DNA of 64,000 nt from Raphanus sativus (GCF_000801105.2 NC_079516.1:9424001-9488000), one strand, 5' to 3'. Shown: positions 24,023-36,491, numbered from the stretch's first letter. Made by a program: numbers and translations. Notes: generated by a model not told the origin, from the letters alone.

Positions 24023-24599
24023 AGAATCTTGATTTTCCTGTGCTGTAAAATGATTCCTATAAATATGATTCCTATAAATGGCTTTAAATAATATGTTGGT
24101 TTATTTTATGTCTATTTACACAAATATACTTGCGAAGTTTGTGGATTGTTAATAAAATTTATGTGTGGATAAGTTTCAAGCTGTTTATACCTTATACCGT
24201 TGCCTCTTTGTTTTTGAACTTGGAAGTGTTTATCTTTATATGCAGTGTTGTGATTATCATACGACTATGTTTTGTGACCATCTTAAAGAATGTACAGACA
24301 TGAGAGGATTTGCTTCGTACAATTGAACGATTGATTAAGATTGTAGACTGAATTCTTAGAAATGTAAAATCTTATGCATTTATGATCTTAAAACAGTATG
24401 CCAGTATCAGTAGACTAATTATGAAAAGCAGATCATCAACAGAAGAGAGCTCGAGATTTACTTGTGGCTCAAAAAGTAATCCATCCAAACTAGACCCCAA
24501 GTTCCTATAAACCCGAACAAAAGAAAAGTAGACATCATCATTCATAGGTAAAGACTTGACTATTGCTCTTGCTCATCTGTTATTGGTAATAGCAATCTT

Positions 24600-25238
24600 T
24601 TAATTGGCATCAGATTTCTCGAGAGCTGCAATTAAGGAAAAGAAAAAGCAAAATTAATCAGGAAAAGAAAAATCAAAGAAAGGCCAAAAAGAAAGGGAGG
24701 AGATATTACTGTTGTAGTTAAGAAGCTTTTCAATAAGATCGACGTGAGTCATAAGCATACGCCTGCAGCAGTAACGGACTAAACCAATCGCATCAAGAGC
24801 ATCCCTGCATATTCCACAACCAAAAAAAGAAAAAAGAAGATAATTCGCAACTCATCAAAATGTTAATTTGAGAACGTAAAAATCATCTTGTAGCTTAACG
24901 CATAGGGGGATAAAGATTCAACTAGAAATGTAAACAACAGAACATCTTGCTTTCGGTCATAAGCAGACACTCTTTTTTTTTTCACACAAAAAGTATCAAT
25001 GAGGGAATACCAAAAGGGGTTACCCTTCGGTGTAATCAGCCTGGAGAAGATCAAGGTATGTGTCCCATTTGTTTCCAATCACCTTATAAGAATCATAAAG
25101 CTCAAAACTTTAATCATAAATAGAGAAATATTACAAACCTATAAAGACTATCAAATTTGCCTCAAATATAAACGAATCATCGAAATAAAAAAAAGGAGAA
25201 ACCTTTCCACAAGTAAAGCAACGAACTGGAATGATCAT
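24600..25238 (-). CDS. NRPB10: RPB10, duplicate copy
   Basis: Minus-strand four-exon copy of 10346-10981 with the exons intact; differences are in introns (for example an extra C in AATACCAAAAGG). It would encode the same 71 residues. Confidence 0.8.
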
Positions 25239-25572
25239 CGTGCCACGAACTAGAGCTCTTGTGTCGCCGCTCTTGCGATTTCTTCTTCTTTTTTTAGGGT
25301 TTTCTCTTTCGCTCTTGCGTTAGTGAGTTTTCGCGTCTATGGTATTATATCTGGACGTATTTACATTAAACGGCACCGTATCCTCAAAACGACACCGTAT
25401 AGTTAAGGAGAAAAGAATAAAAGAGGAAAGAGATTTACAATTTAATTTCTGAAAAATAGATAGAGAGGAGAAAAGAAAAAAAAAAGGTTGTCTTGTTCAA
25501 TCTCAAGTGATCTCTACTCCTCGACGACGACCTTTACTTTTGAAGCATCGATCTTTGTAGCTTTCCAAGAAA

Positions 25573-28500
25573 ATGTTGGAGAAGATCGGGTTGCCGGCGA
25601 AGCCATCTCTGAGAGGAAACAGTTGGGTCGTCGATGCTTCTCATTGTCAAGGATGCTCTTCTCAATTTACCTTCATCAATCGCAAGGTCTTTCTCTCTTT
25701 ACTCTTCGTTTTTCGATCAATTCAATACTTGCCTCGAGATCTTCACGGACTCAGTCTTATGGATCTAAGTTTTGATTGAAAGTTAGGATCTTTTTAATCG
25801 TACTAACTGAATGATCTGTCCATTAATTTGATGAAGATTTGTGTTTTTGTATGTTTTTTTTTTGTAAGTGAGAGTATATGTGTTTTTGTTTTAACAGCAT
25901 CATTGCCGGAGATGTGGGGGCTTGTTCTGTGGTAGCTGCACCCAGCAGCGAATGTCCCTACGTGGACAAGGGGACACACCTGTCCGTATATGTGATCCTT
26001 GTAAGACACTTGAAGAAGCTGCTCGCTTTGAGTTGCGTCATGGCTACAAAAACAGAGCTGCTGCAAAAGGTATAACCTACCAATCTCATTTGATGGAAAC
26101 TTGCGTTTTACATTTGGTTTTGGTAATGGCTTGTGTGTTTGATCAGGAGGTGGATCATCTAAAAGGACCTTAAAGAATGAGGATGATGTTCTCAGTGAGA
26201 TTCTGATCCGATGCTGATGTATCTTCTTCATCCGAATCGGTTACATCTAAAGATATGGGAAGCAGCAGTAGTAACAAAGCTATGGAGTTGGACGCTGCTG
26301 CTACTCCTGAAGAGTTGCGTAAACAAGCGGTGGAAGAGAAGAATAAGTACAGAGTGCTTAAACAACAAGGCAAGTCTGAAGAAGCTCTGAAAGCCTTTAA
26401 GAGAGGGAAGGAGCTTGAGAGACAGGCAGACGCGCTTGAGATATCCTTGAGGAAGGACCGTAAAAGGGCACTGTCCTTGCGAGATGTTGCCGAGACGCAG
26501 AACAAGGCTGCTACTAAAGAATCTAGCAGATCACAAAAGCAGCCTCCACGTAAGGATGATTTGGCAGCTGAGCTGAGGGATCTCGGTTGGTCTGATGATG
26601 AAGATAAGAAACCAGCTACTGTGAGTCTGGAGGGAGAGTTTTCGTCTCTTCTCCGTGAGATCCCTGGAAGGACGACTAACCAGCAGAAGAGTGGAGGGGG
26701 AATCGACAAGAGTCAGGTTATTGCCATCAAGAAGAAGGCGCTTGCGCTTAAACGTGAAGGGAAGCTTGCAGAAGCTAAAGAGGAGCTGAAAAGAGCTAAA
26801 GTTTTGGAAAGGGAGATTGAAGAGCAGGAACTTTGGGTGGGGCTGATGAATCTGATGATGAGCTGTCCGCGCTTATCAAACAGCATGGATGATGACAAAG
26901 AAGATGATCTGTTAGCTCATTATGAGGGAAGCCATGATTTTGATGACATTGGTAACCTTGTGGGAAGTGTAGATGATATTGGAGTTGATGGTGAATTTGA
27001 TGTCACTGATCAAGATATGGAGGATCCAGCTATTGCTGCTGCGTTGAAATCTTTGGGTTGGACCGAGGATCCTGGACACCGTGAGAATGTCCACACTCAA
27101 TCTTCTCCTAACAACAGAGAAGAACGTTTAGCTGAAATTCAGACATTGAAAAGAGAAGCTCTTACTCTAAAACGAGCTGGAAACGCTGCCGAGGCCTTGG
27201 CTACACTGAAGAAGGCAAAATTGCTTGAGAGAGAACTAGAGTCTGCTGATACATCCCCACAAACTAGGGCAGAGAAGGACACGAGCATGAAACATCCTCC
27301 AAGAAGCAGGCTAGCAATCCAGAGAGAGCTTCTTGCAGTGAAAAAGAAAGCGCTTACTTTGAAAAGGGAAGGGAAGGTCAACGAAGCTGAAGAGGAACTG
27401 AAGAAAGGAGAGGTTCTCCAAGAGCAGCTAGAAGAGCTGGACAATACGTCAAAGTTAGCTGCAGCAGCAGGAAAGGCTATTCGTGAAAGAAGAGATCTTG
27501 GAAACGATATGCCTGATATCTCTGTAAGTTCTCTGGATGATGATGGAGAGGTAGATGTCAAAGATGAGGAGTTAAATGATCCGGGTTACCTCTCGATGCT
27601 TAAGAGCTTAGGCTGGAACGATGAAGATAATAATCATGCGGGTGATTCATCAGGAAGAGTTGAAGCAGTTAGTAGCAAACCAAGAAGAAGCAAAGGTGAA
27701 ATACAAAGAGAACTCTTAGGGCTGAAAAGAAAGGCTTTAACTTTGAGGCGTCATGGTAATGTTGATGAAGCAGAGGAAGTTCAGAAACAGACTAAAATAC
27801 TGGAAGCCCAGTTGGTAGAGATTGAGTCAGGCAATAATCTTACTACTGACGGTAACCAGCTAAAGAAAACAACCACTGATAGTGGGATGAATGTAGAAGA
27901 AGATGATAGCGTTACAGAAAATGATATGAAGGATCCAGCACTATTGTCTACTCTCAAGAATTTGGGATGGGAGGATGAAGAACCAAAGAGACAAGAAGCT
28001 GCCTCTAGCTCTTTGCAATCTACTGGTCCACGGGTAGCAGCTAAAAGCAAGGGACAAATCCAGAGAGAACTGCTGGACTTGAAAAGGAAAGCACTTGCCT
28101 TGAAGCGTCAAGGGAAAAACGGAGAGGCTGATGGAGTATACAGTAAGGCCAAAGTTTTGGAAGCACAACTAGCTGAAATGGAGACCCCCAAGGATGAGCC
28201 AATGGGTGATGCTTTTGAGAAGAAAGTCTCAGCACCTACCATCAATCCTACAAACTACATGGACGTTGATTTGTTAGGAGACTTTATCTCCCCTGCTAAA
28301 TCTGATGGGATGAGTGAAAGTAGAGTTGTATCTCAATCGGGCCAGCAGCAACCAAGTATGATGGATTTGCTGACTGGTGAGAAGTCTCAAACACCTGGTA
28401 GTTTTGAATCAGTTTCTGTTCAAAATACATCTCCTCAGAACACGCTTAACAAGATATACTGGCTCATAAGAGAAAGGCACTTGCTCTGAAGAAAGAAGGA

Positions 28501-29136
28501 AAGATAAGCGAAGCTAAAGAGGCATTGCAACAAGCCAAATTGTTGGAGAGGAGACTAGAGGAAGGAGAAAACCCTTCTCCTGAAAAACTCGGACGAGAGG
28601 CTTTGGTTTCTGCAACGCAACCTCCTGTTGTACGAGAGAAAGAGAATAGCCCGAAGCCAATGTCTAGTCGTGACCGTTTTAAACTGCAGCAAGAGTCGCT
28701 AAGCCACAAACGTCAAGCCATGAAGCTTCGTAGGGAAGGTAAAATGGAAGAAGCTGAAGCTGAGTTTGAAATTGCCAAAACACTTGAAGCTCAGCTAGAG
28801 GATTCAACATCCTCGAAAGCAGAACCGGTGGAGGATGTAGCAGTGGAAGATTTTCTCGACCCTCAACTCTTGTCCGCCCTCAAAGCTATCGGACTAGACA
28901 GTTCTGTGAATACGTCGGCGAGTAAGCCAGACACAGCACAAGCTGCTGTAAAACCAGTGAAACCGAGTCCAGCCAAGGAGAGTGATGGTAACCAGGAGAG
29001 AAGTCAATTGGAAGAACGCATCAAAGCAGAGAAGATAAAAGCTGTGACCCTGAAACGTTCAGGGAAGCAAGCTGAGGCATTAGATGCACTTCGAAGAGCA
29101 AAACTCTATGAAAAGAAGCTAAATGCTCTTGCGTGA
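25573..29136 (+). pseudogene. FYVE-repeat protein, frameshifted duplicate
   Basis: Copy of 11316-14887. A two-base loss near 26204 (ATTCTGATCC for ATTCTTGGATC) leads to an early TGA. A one-base loss near 26834 (AACTTTGGG) is compensated by an extra A near 26880. Another base is lost near 28448 (CTTAACAAG for CTTAAACAAG). All are homopolymer-type changes, as expected of unpolished long reads. Confidence 0.8.
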
Positions 29137-29345
29137 ATTTGATCAACTCTCCATTTTAGTTGGATTTTGTAACATAACCTCAATGTTGTTTTGAGAGTTT
29201 TATCAGAGTCAGACTTTTTTAGTAAACATAACTTTTTTTATGGAACTACAAAGAAGACTCTTACACTTGTAAGAGATCATTTTTTTTGTTAAGATGAATT
29301 TTAACAGATATTATTAGATTTATCTAGCTTCCAGTACAACAGCAT

Positions 29346-29555
29346 TATTGAAGTATGAATCATTAAGTCAGAAAACTATAGTTTGAAGATCAAAGCTTGC
29401 AGTCTTCTCGTTATTATAAATGATCTCTTTTGAGAAGTTAGAGATTGGAAACTAACAAGGGTTTCTAATATTTAAAATAAAAGAAAAATTAACAAAACTA
29501 GGAAAGAGAACATACAAAAGTTTCTTATCCAAGTGATTTAAGAACCTGCTACTAA
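29346..29555. other. Unique sequence right of the duplicated block
   Basis: First bases present only in the right contig. No gene is seen. It ends with TAA (29553-29555), the target duplication of the next element. Confidence 0.5.
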
Positions 29556-30458
29556 GAGCATGTTTATAGGTAAAACTCTTAAGTGGTTCTTAAGTGGACC
29601 CTAATGAATTTTTAATGATTATTACTAAGTTAAGAGACATTGTTAAGATACACTTAATTGTTATTGGTTTATTGATAGTTTCTTAATTAAAGTTCTTAAA
29701 TTTAATCAATGAAGAACAAGAGGAGAATGGGAAAGAAACTTTGTGATTTAAGAACAAGAGGAGAATGGGACTTTGTGAATACAACTTTGGTTCATAAAAC
29801 TTAAATAGACAAAACTCTCGTGACAACACAAGCATACAAAACTCGCTGTGACACACAACCATACAAAACTCTCTCGTCTGTGACACCTGGTTTGCTTGCG
29901 TCCAAGACTCATTTTCTTCTGAAACAGATCAAATGCCAAAAATGAAATCAGAAACCACATATCATAGCTCCAATGTATCTAACACATTAATCTGAGGATC
30001 ACATGATTGAAATCGAATGGAAGGGTACCTGGTGCCATATGATCAACGGGGATAACCACCGTCTCGAGCAAACAATCAACCACCGGGTCTGAGGTACCAA
30101 TACTGTTCTTGCAGGTATCATGTTCCATGATAAGTGTAAGAAGAGCGTATCCAGAGATTGAAGGTAGATCAACCTCTGTCAATATCAGATCAACCTTTCA
30201 GGCTTTCCTTTTAGCAACTCCCAAGCTTTCAATCCATCAGCTACATCAGCAACTGAGAAGACAACACATAGAAAGAAAAAAAAACTCAGCTGAGATTAAA
30301 AGAATAAGTCTTACCACATGTTGAAGAAGCTTCTAATCTTTTAATCAGATTTTTCAGACAAAGAGATTCACTTTAAACAGTCCAAGTTCAGACATAAACC
30401 AGATCAACACTTCGAAAAGAACAAAGATTTCTTCAACAAATTCGTCGCTCATTGATTG

Positions 30459-30566
30459 CATCTCACAGCACTTTCTTAAAACCTTGAAGCTCTAGAAGAA
30501 GAAGAAGAAGAAGTTTGAAAATAAATAAAACAAATTTTCAGAGTGGAAAGAAAGTGCTGTGAGATG
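30459..30566. repeat. 19-bp perfect hairpin with 70-base loop
   Basis: CATCTCACAGCACTTTCTT (30459-30477) and its exact complement (30548-30566). The loop contains a (GAA)n run. Stem length is in the range of plant small-RNA precursors, but nothing else supports an RNA gene. Confidence 0.6.
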
Positions 30567-30909
30567 TAACTGAGTCTTAACAAGCAAATTGCACCAAGAT
30601 CAAGATCAAGACTTGCACATTTTCTCAAAAAAAACAATCTTCATAACCCACCACCAACAACATCAAAAAAAAGCCAAAGGCACTTCCTTTTTTGATCAAT
30701 CTTCCATTGAAACCCCACATGCAAAAACAGAGAAAGAATCAAGCTTTTAACACATACCTCTTTGATGCAGGAGAGATTGGGATGAAGACGGTCATTGATC
30801 CAATGTAGCAGCCGTTTTAATTCCGATCTCAAGGTCCAGATTCAAAGGCCCTTCATCCAATGACCCCATGGAATCAACCACCATATCCAATCGATAAACA
30901 AAACAAATA

Positions 30910-31136
30910 CTCCCTCCGTTTCATATTAACTGTCGTTGTAGAGATTTTTTTTGTTGCAAAATAAGTGTCGTTTTCGAATTTCAATGCAGAATTTATTAAT
31001 TTTATTATGTATTTTATTTTTCTATTGGTCGAGATACATGGGTAATGATGTTTTTGTATGGAAATATGCAAAATTTAATGATTTCTTAATCTGTGTGCAC
31101 AACTCTAAAATGACACTTATTAAGAAACAGAGGGAG
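30910..31136. mobile_element. Stowaway MITE (Tc1/mariner)
   Basis: A 227-bp element with ends CTCCCTCCGTTTC and GAAACAGAGGGAG, flanked by TA at 30908-30909 and 31137-31138. These ends and the TA target are diagnostic of Stowaway. It is nested inside the PIF/Harbinger-like element and so is younger. Confidence 0.85.
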
Positions 31137-31365
31137 TATCACACAACCTCTCCTCTCTCCAATCAACTTTTAACACGTGCCCTCAAGATACACTCTCTGC
31201 TTCTCTTAATTAAGCGACGAGTTTAGGTTAAAAGGTACTTTTATCTTTTTTTTTAATCTAAATAAGTTTAAGATACATTCTAAGATATGCCTATAAACAT
31301 GCTCTAAGTTTATAACACAACTGTCACTTACACAAGGGTTGAACAGGTTTTAACCGGCTAAAATA

Positions 31366-31370
<5 letters not shown>

Positions 31371-31431
<61 letters not shown>
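31371..31431. repeat. (TA)n microsatellite
   Basis: About 60 bases of pure TA dinucleotide. Confidence 0.9.
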
Positions 31432-31434
<3 letters not shown>

Positions 31435-31475
31435 TTAGAAATTGCGGCAGATTTTAATCCCTAATCATGTTCTAA

Positions 31476-31705
31476 GAACATCATTAGCAATAAGTCTCTC
31501 AAAACTAGGTCTCTTATATTATTTAAAGATAAGTTAGATGAATAATTAAATCTGAAGAACTGAAATAAATTTCAGTCAATGAGAGATTGACAAACGGCTT
31601 AGCAGTCCCTTCCGGTTATTATGGAGTCTCTCAGCAAGGAACTTTCAATCTGTTTCTGTTCTACGATTTCTTAACTCATCTAAAAGAGTACTGATGCGCT
31701 TGCTC
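31476..31705. mobile_element. Small PIF/Harbinger-like MITE
   Basis: 230 bp starting GAACATCATTAGC and ending GATGCGCTTGCTC, flanked by TAA on both sides (31473-31475, 31706-31708). The terminal repeats match only partly, so this is less certain than the larger element. Confidence 0.45.
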
Positions 31706-31834
31706 TAATATCTAAAACAACGAGAACCATGGTTCCACACACTATACAAAATCGACGACTCTGAATACTTAGTTTATTCAACTTTTCATGATAGTTTAAC
31801 AATTATTTGATACAACAACAATTAATGCCGAATG

Positions 31835-33705
31835 TTAGTCACTCAACAATATAATAAAGAAAGCACAAGTCCTCGAACACGCTGTGCAGTTATCAGTTGT
31901 AAATATTTTGCCTTGACAAGGCTTCCTACAATGATAGCAAGTTGGCCTAGAAGTATTACTTTTGGCAAGAATCTTAACCTCCTTACCGTTGATTTCGAAA
32001 CATTGACCAGGTTTCATATATGGATCATTGCTGAATAAGCAGGCAGTATGAAGGATGGTGCAGCAATCATTGCACCAATAGAATAAGTTTCTTCCGACTA
32101 CATCTTCGCACTCTTCGCACCAATTCTCACACCTCTCTTCTCCCCCCCGCCATGAAAGTGTGAGAAAATGTTTGTCGTTCTTATACCTTGTTTTGTATGG
32201 TAAGGTGGCACATTCGATACACACAATAAAATCGCATTTGATGCAACTTAACAGTTTCCTACGACTATATATGCACACCTCACACCGTACCAGTTTTTCA
32301 GGGTCTAAAGATAGGAACAGTGGATGCTCATGACCTTGGTAATCAAAAGGCTCTGAAATGGAAGCACACCTCACATCTAGCATGAATTTGCATTCCTCTT
32401 TTGGACACTGATAAACAAAGCCACCACAACTGCGGCGGCAAGCATAACACTGAAATTCACCAGAACCGTTGTTGATAGCCTTTAATATAAGTAGATGAGG
32501 ATGTAATGCATGTTGAATTCTGCGACCCGCTTTTAGGCATGTTTCATGGAGGATGAAGTCACATTCCGTACATGAATATATTTCCTCTTCAAAGACAGGC
32601 ATGACACACGCTTGGCAAAGCTTGTTTTCATCATAGAGTATGTTTTCCTCGAGTCGGAGGTGATGGTGGTCGTGAAGAAAATAATGTATCACCCCTTTGG
32701 ATATCTCCAGAAGGGTGGTGCATCTTGTGTTATATCATCATCTTTTTCTGGTATACCTTCCAGTTCCTCTCCATCCCAAACATCTTTTCCTAGAGCACAT
32801 CTTGAGTGAACAGCATAGTAGTCACCACACTTGTTACAAGTATATGCACCATAATCACCATCAATACTTTGACGACACACTCCACAATGACACTTTCCAT
32901 ACCGAAGAGAAGATACATAGGAGATACGATGGTGGTGACGTGATATCTTGATGGTGTGTGGGGAATACATACAATCTATGTGAGCTACAAAGTTGCATCT
33001 GAGACAGACATATGTGGCATATTTTATTTCTATCAAACCACAAACGTTGCAGATTAAAGAATTTTGTCTAGGGAAAAAGGTAAGGGGATGGACATGGATT
33101 TTTTGTTGGTCTATTATAACAGGTATCGACTTCATTGCACATATTGGATGCATGTAAGTTTGATAGACGGTACAATGATATATCAAACCGCCCATTCTTC
33201 TTCCACAACATGAACAGTGATCAAAATCCCTACCATCATGCCAGCAGAGTTCGAGAGAATGACGAGGATAGTAAGGGTGTTTAATTTTTAGTGGAGCCTC
33301 TACACATTCTTTATGGAAATTTGTATCACAGTTAACACAAAAATAATAATCTGTACCGAAGTTTAAATTACATATACGGCATCCATCATCCTTACCAAAC
33401 TTCTCGTTGTTGCACCAAAACAAAGGAAGTACATGATGATGATCACGATTATCAACCCTTGTTGTAGAGATGACATACTCGGGAGAAGAAGTGAACACAA
33501 AATTTTCAGTTGTTGAATGGTAGTCTTTCCGTCCTCGTGCCATAGGGCATAAGAAAAGGGGCAGAGGAGGGTGATCTTGGTTGGCTGCTTCATCAGGTGA
33601 GGATGTGCTTTTTATTTGCGGTATAGGACGGTACTTCGGGTGGTGGTATACCAGCAATATTTTACCATCGGTTTCGACCTCATGAAATCCACCTTCGTAA
33701 TCCAT
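31835..33705 (-). pseudogene. DC1-domain Cys/His-rich protein, one frameshift
   Basis: Two minus-strand frames, 32689-33705 (338 residues, from ATG at 33703-33705) and 31835-32692 (285 residues), overlap by four bases. Together they form one DC1 protein of about 620 residues, the usual family size. Break: YPKG is followed by TGA, but with one more G the frame would continue directly into IHYFLHDHHHLRL, the start of the next finger. Repeated DC1 fingers are visible, such as CRICNLNF...CVNCDTNFHKEC, CNVCGLIE...CLRCNFVAHIDC and CQACVMPV...CTECDFILHETC. DC1 proteins are plant-specific, bind zinc and are thought to act in signalling; many are stress-linked. Sequencing error in a C run (CACCCC on the plus strand) is as likely as real inactivation. 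An inverted copy of its 5' end lies at about 47 kb. Confidence 0.8.
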
Positions 33706-34695
33706 GACTGCCTCAGTTTTTTTTCCTTTTTATTATGTTTTTGTTAAAAGCTTTAAAAGATTAGTTGGTCTACAAATATCAATCTATTAACACTTTAAAT
33801 AAGGAAATTTGTGTCAAAAAGTCCCAATCTAGTTTAGATCCTTAACGTGAAAACGAAGTGGATTTTGTTCTTTTCTTTGTAATAATGGTATTGTTTATTT
33901 AACGCAAAGAAAAAAGAATCAGCTTTTTTTTTTGAACACGAAGAATCAGCTTTTCTTTGCGCATGCTTTATCCCCTCTTTGATATTATACGACTCCTTAA
34001 GTTTGGTTAAAAAAAAAAAGAATAGTAGTGCTTACAATTTAGATAAATTCTCTAGGATAGTCTCTTCTATTTTGTGTTTTTTTTTTAAAAAGTGTCTTCT
34101 ATTTTATTTTTTTTACCAAAAACCTACAAAAATGATAATTTCACTTATAATCATAGAGTTAACTAATATACACTTATGGTTTGGAGTTTAGGAGGTGGTA
34201 GTTTTGGGGTAAGGTCTAAAATAACTAAATATTAAAAATTTCAAAATATTTTTTTTTAAAATAGTTTCAAAAAGTATTTTCAAATTTCAAAAGAAATTGA
34301 ATTTTTTTAAAAAAGTTATAATTTGAGAACATATATATATATAATTCGAAACCATTTAGCTTTTCTATTTTTTCTATTTTTAATTTTATTTCTATTAATA
34401 TATCTATAAAAAAGCAAGAATATATTTATGAACCGAAAATGAAGATAACATCAACTGTCTCACCACTCATCGAGAAAGTTAATCTCAAAGGCTGCACCGT
34501 TGATGTTTCTAAGTGTAGACCTACTCTGACAGCACCTCTGCATTTCACTGCAACATAACCTAAGCTTAACATCTCCCAAATTCTGTCGACTCTGTGTGTA
34601 GTCCCACTCCGACAGTTTCTCTGCACCTCACTGTAGTGTCGGGAGAAGTACGCATCTCCAGAGACAGCTTTCAGCTCCTTTCAAAACCTATTGAT
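33706..34695. repeat. DC1 upstream region, one arm of a large inverted duplication
   Basis: The DC1 promoter region. Its reverse complement recurs at about 46990-47645, including AAAGCTTTTAACAAAAACAT near the gene and AGAGACAGCTTTCAGCT at the far end (about 34660). The arms are diverged with indels. Confidence 0.7.
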
Positions 34696-35100
34696 TGGAT
34701 TTTTGAACGTTGATTTCGATTTCTCGTTGGATTGCATGTTCAAGAATTACAAGTGGAACTTCTTTATGGTTCTTTTCTCTTCTAAGTTATTATGTTTTAG
34801 TTATTTTCGCTTTTCAGTTTGTCATCAAATTTTTCTCCGATTGTAACTGTCTTACCTGATTGGCCTTTTAGTTTTAGTATGACCAGTTGTTAAAAAAAAA
34901 TTCCCTATAGTTTGAGACGTTTATGGCTAAAAATGTGGCATATATTAGTTGAAAAACTTAATAAACAAAATCTGGTTGGTAAAAGCTAGATTAGTTTTTT
35001 TTTTCTTTGTAAAAAAAATTAATCTAATAGCAATTTAAAAGGGAAAACAAGAAATTGTTTTGAAAAAGGGAAAATGAATCCTACACGAAAAGAAAAAGTA
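34696..35100. other. Spacer, nothing recognised
   Basis: AT-rich sequence with several A and T runs; no gene or complete element seen. Confidence 0.5.
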
Positions 35101-36466
35101 TCTATCTTATTAAAGCTGAAATACAATTTCGGTGTGTTTGGATACTTGGATAAGAGTATTAAAAAAATTTGGTGTGTTTGGAAACATGGATTGTAGTCTT
35201 TTTAAAAAAAATAATTTTGTTTGGAAACAAAGATAGTAGTATTAAACAGAAAAAGTAACGGGCTTAAGTTATTAAGTCCATTATAAAAGAATGTTGTCAA
35301 TATATATAAAAAAATACAATACAAAGCCCAATTTGAAATACCAACTCAAATTATAGTTTTTATATTTCATATTAAGTTTTTTAAAATATAATATATATAA
35401 TTATTTATATGATGATACATATTAAATACTTTTAATTATATGATTACTTATATGATGATACATATAAAATACAATTAATTATATGATGAAATTATACGAT
35501 ATATAATAATGACTAAGGATGGGTTTTCAGACATCCATACGGGTTTGGTTCTGATCGGTTTGCGTTTCAGGTTTTCGAAGTCAAAGATTTCAGTCCTATT
35601 AGGATGTTCCTAAATTTTAGTTTGAGTTTGATTCGGATCTTTGCGGGTTTGGTTTGGGTTTGGATAAACTATTTAGATTATTTTTAAAGTTTTAAATCAC
35701 TATATATTTTAAATTTCTCAAAATCTATAAATAAAGTAATATATTATCTATAAATTTAAATAACATATGTCAGAATACCTAAGCTTAACATATCAATTGG
35801 TTTTATTTAAAATTTTGGATACGAAATCAATAATTATTTTAAGTATTTTTGGTGATTTGAGTATACTTTAACTATTTCAGATATTTGTTTTTGACTATCT
35901 ATATATATTTTCAAGTATTTTAAACCAATTTAAAAGTATCATTCTTGATGTTTTATATACGCTAAATATAAAAATAATTAATATATAAGTATATAAATCT
36001 ATTTTCAGATAAATTCAGGTACACAAATGCTTCGGTTCGGATCCGATTCGGTTCTCTAACTAACAAAATTTTGAATAATTCGAACATTTAATCAATTTAT
36101 GTTCAGGTTTGGTACTATATTTACGGATTGGTATCAGTTCTGTTCCTTGGATTCATTTTTCCAAACCCTAATAATTACATGAAAAACAAATATCATCATA
36201 TTTTTTTAAAATATACATCCGCGGAGGTGTAGAGATCAAAGTCTATAATCATTTATTTTAACAACAAGCCAAATAAATATGTTGATTGAGGAGCGAATAA
36301 AACAAAATTAGAGAAATACATAGTTTACCAGAGACACTCTATGTGTCGAATTTATTATAAAGAAAATTTTATTAAAATAAATAAATTCAATAATTACAAA
36401 CAAATAACATATTTCATAAAATTGAAAAATAATACCCGCGCTTTCGAAGCGCGGATCAAAATCTAG
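35101..36466 (+). mobile_element. Helitron, non-autonomous (copy 1)
   Basis: Begins TCTATCTTATTAAAGCTGAA after an A (35100) and ends ATCTAG before a T (36467), the A/T insertion rule of Helitrons. About 12 bases before the end lies the GC-rich hairpin CCGCGCTT-TCG-AAGCGCGG (36436-36454). There is no helicase frame. A hAT-like element is nested inside. Confidence 0.8.
35514..36170. mobile_element. hAT-like element nested in Helitron 1
   Basis: Starts TAAGGATGGG and ends CCAAACCCTA (complement TAGGGTTTGG). The flanks ATAATGAC (35506-35513) and ATAATTAC (36171-36178) match at 7 of 8 bases, the hAT duplication length. The interior is rich in GGGTTTGGTTTGGG-type sequence near the ends, a common look of non-autonomous plant hATs. 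Confidence 0.55.
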
Positions 36467-36491
36467 TATGCATTAAACTCAGTAAAAAATA

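Larger units (their letters stand above)
15198..29345 (+). repeat. Second copy of 930-15097 (probable false duplication)
   Basis: This stretch repeats 930-15097 in the same order and orientation (14,148 versus 14,168 bases). Differences are mainly one-base indels in homopolymers, plus a cluster of real-looking substitutions around the BAN gene (about 22.9-24.4 kb). The match begins exactly at the first base after the gap and ends exactly where the left contig stops, as expected of two contigs with overlapping ends that were placed side by side. Confidence 0.92.
29556..31304. mobile_element. PIF/Harbinger-like element, non-autonomous
   Basis: The terminal inverted repeats begin GAGCATGTTTATAGG on the left, and the right end (CCTATAAACATGCTC at 31290-31304) is the exact complement. 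TAA flanks both sides (29553-29555, 31305-31307). Three-base TAA/TTA duplications with GAGCAT ends are typical of the PIF/Harbinger group. The 1.7-kb interior has no transposase. It contains a nested Stowaway and a stretch (about 29980-30190, minus strand) that reads like an exon fragment ending in [19 protein letters not shown], whose source I cannot name. Confidence 0.7.

Noticed and set aside
15198..29345. True recent tandem duplication of the BAN gene cluster
   Set aside because: Copy boundaries coincide exactly with a 100-N gap on both sides, and differences are mostly homopolymer indels concentrated in one copy; an unmerged overlap explains everything.
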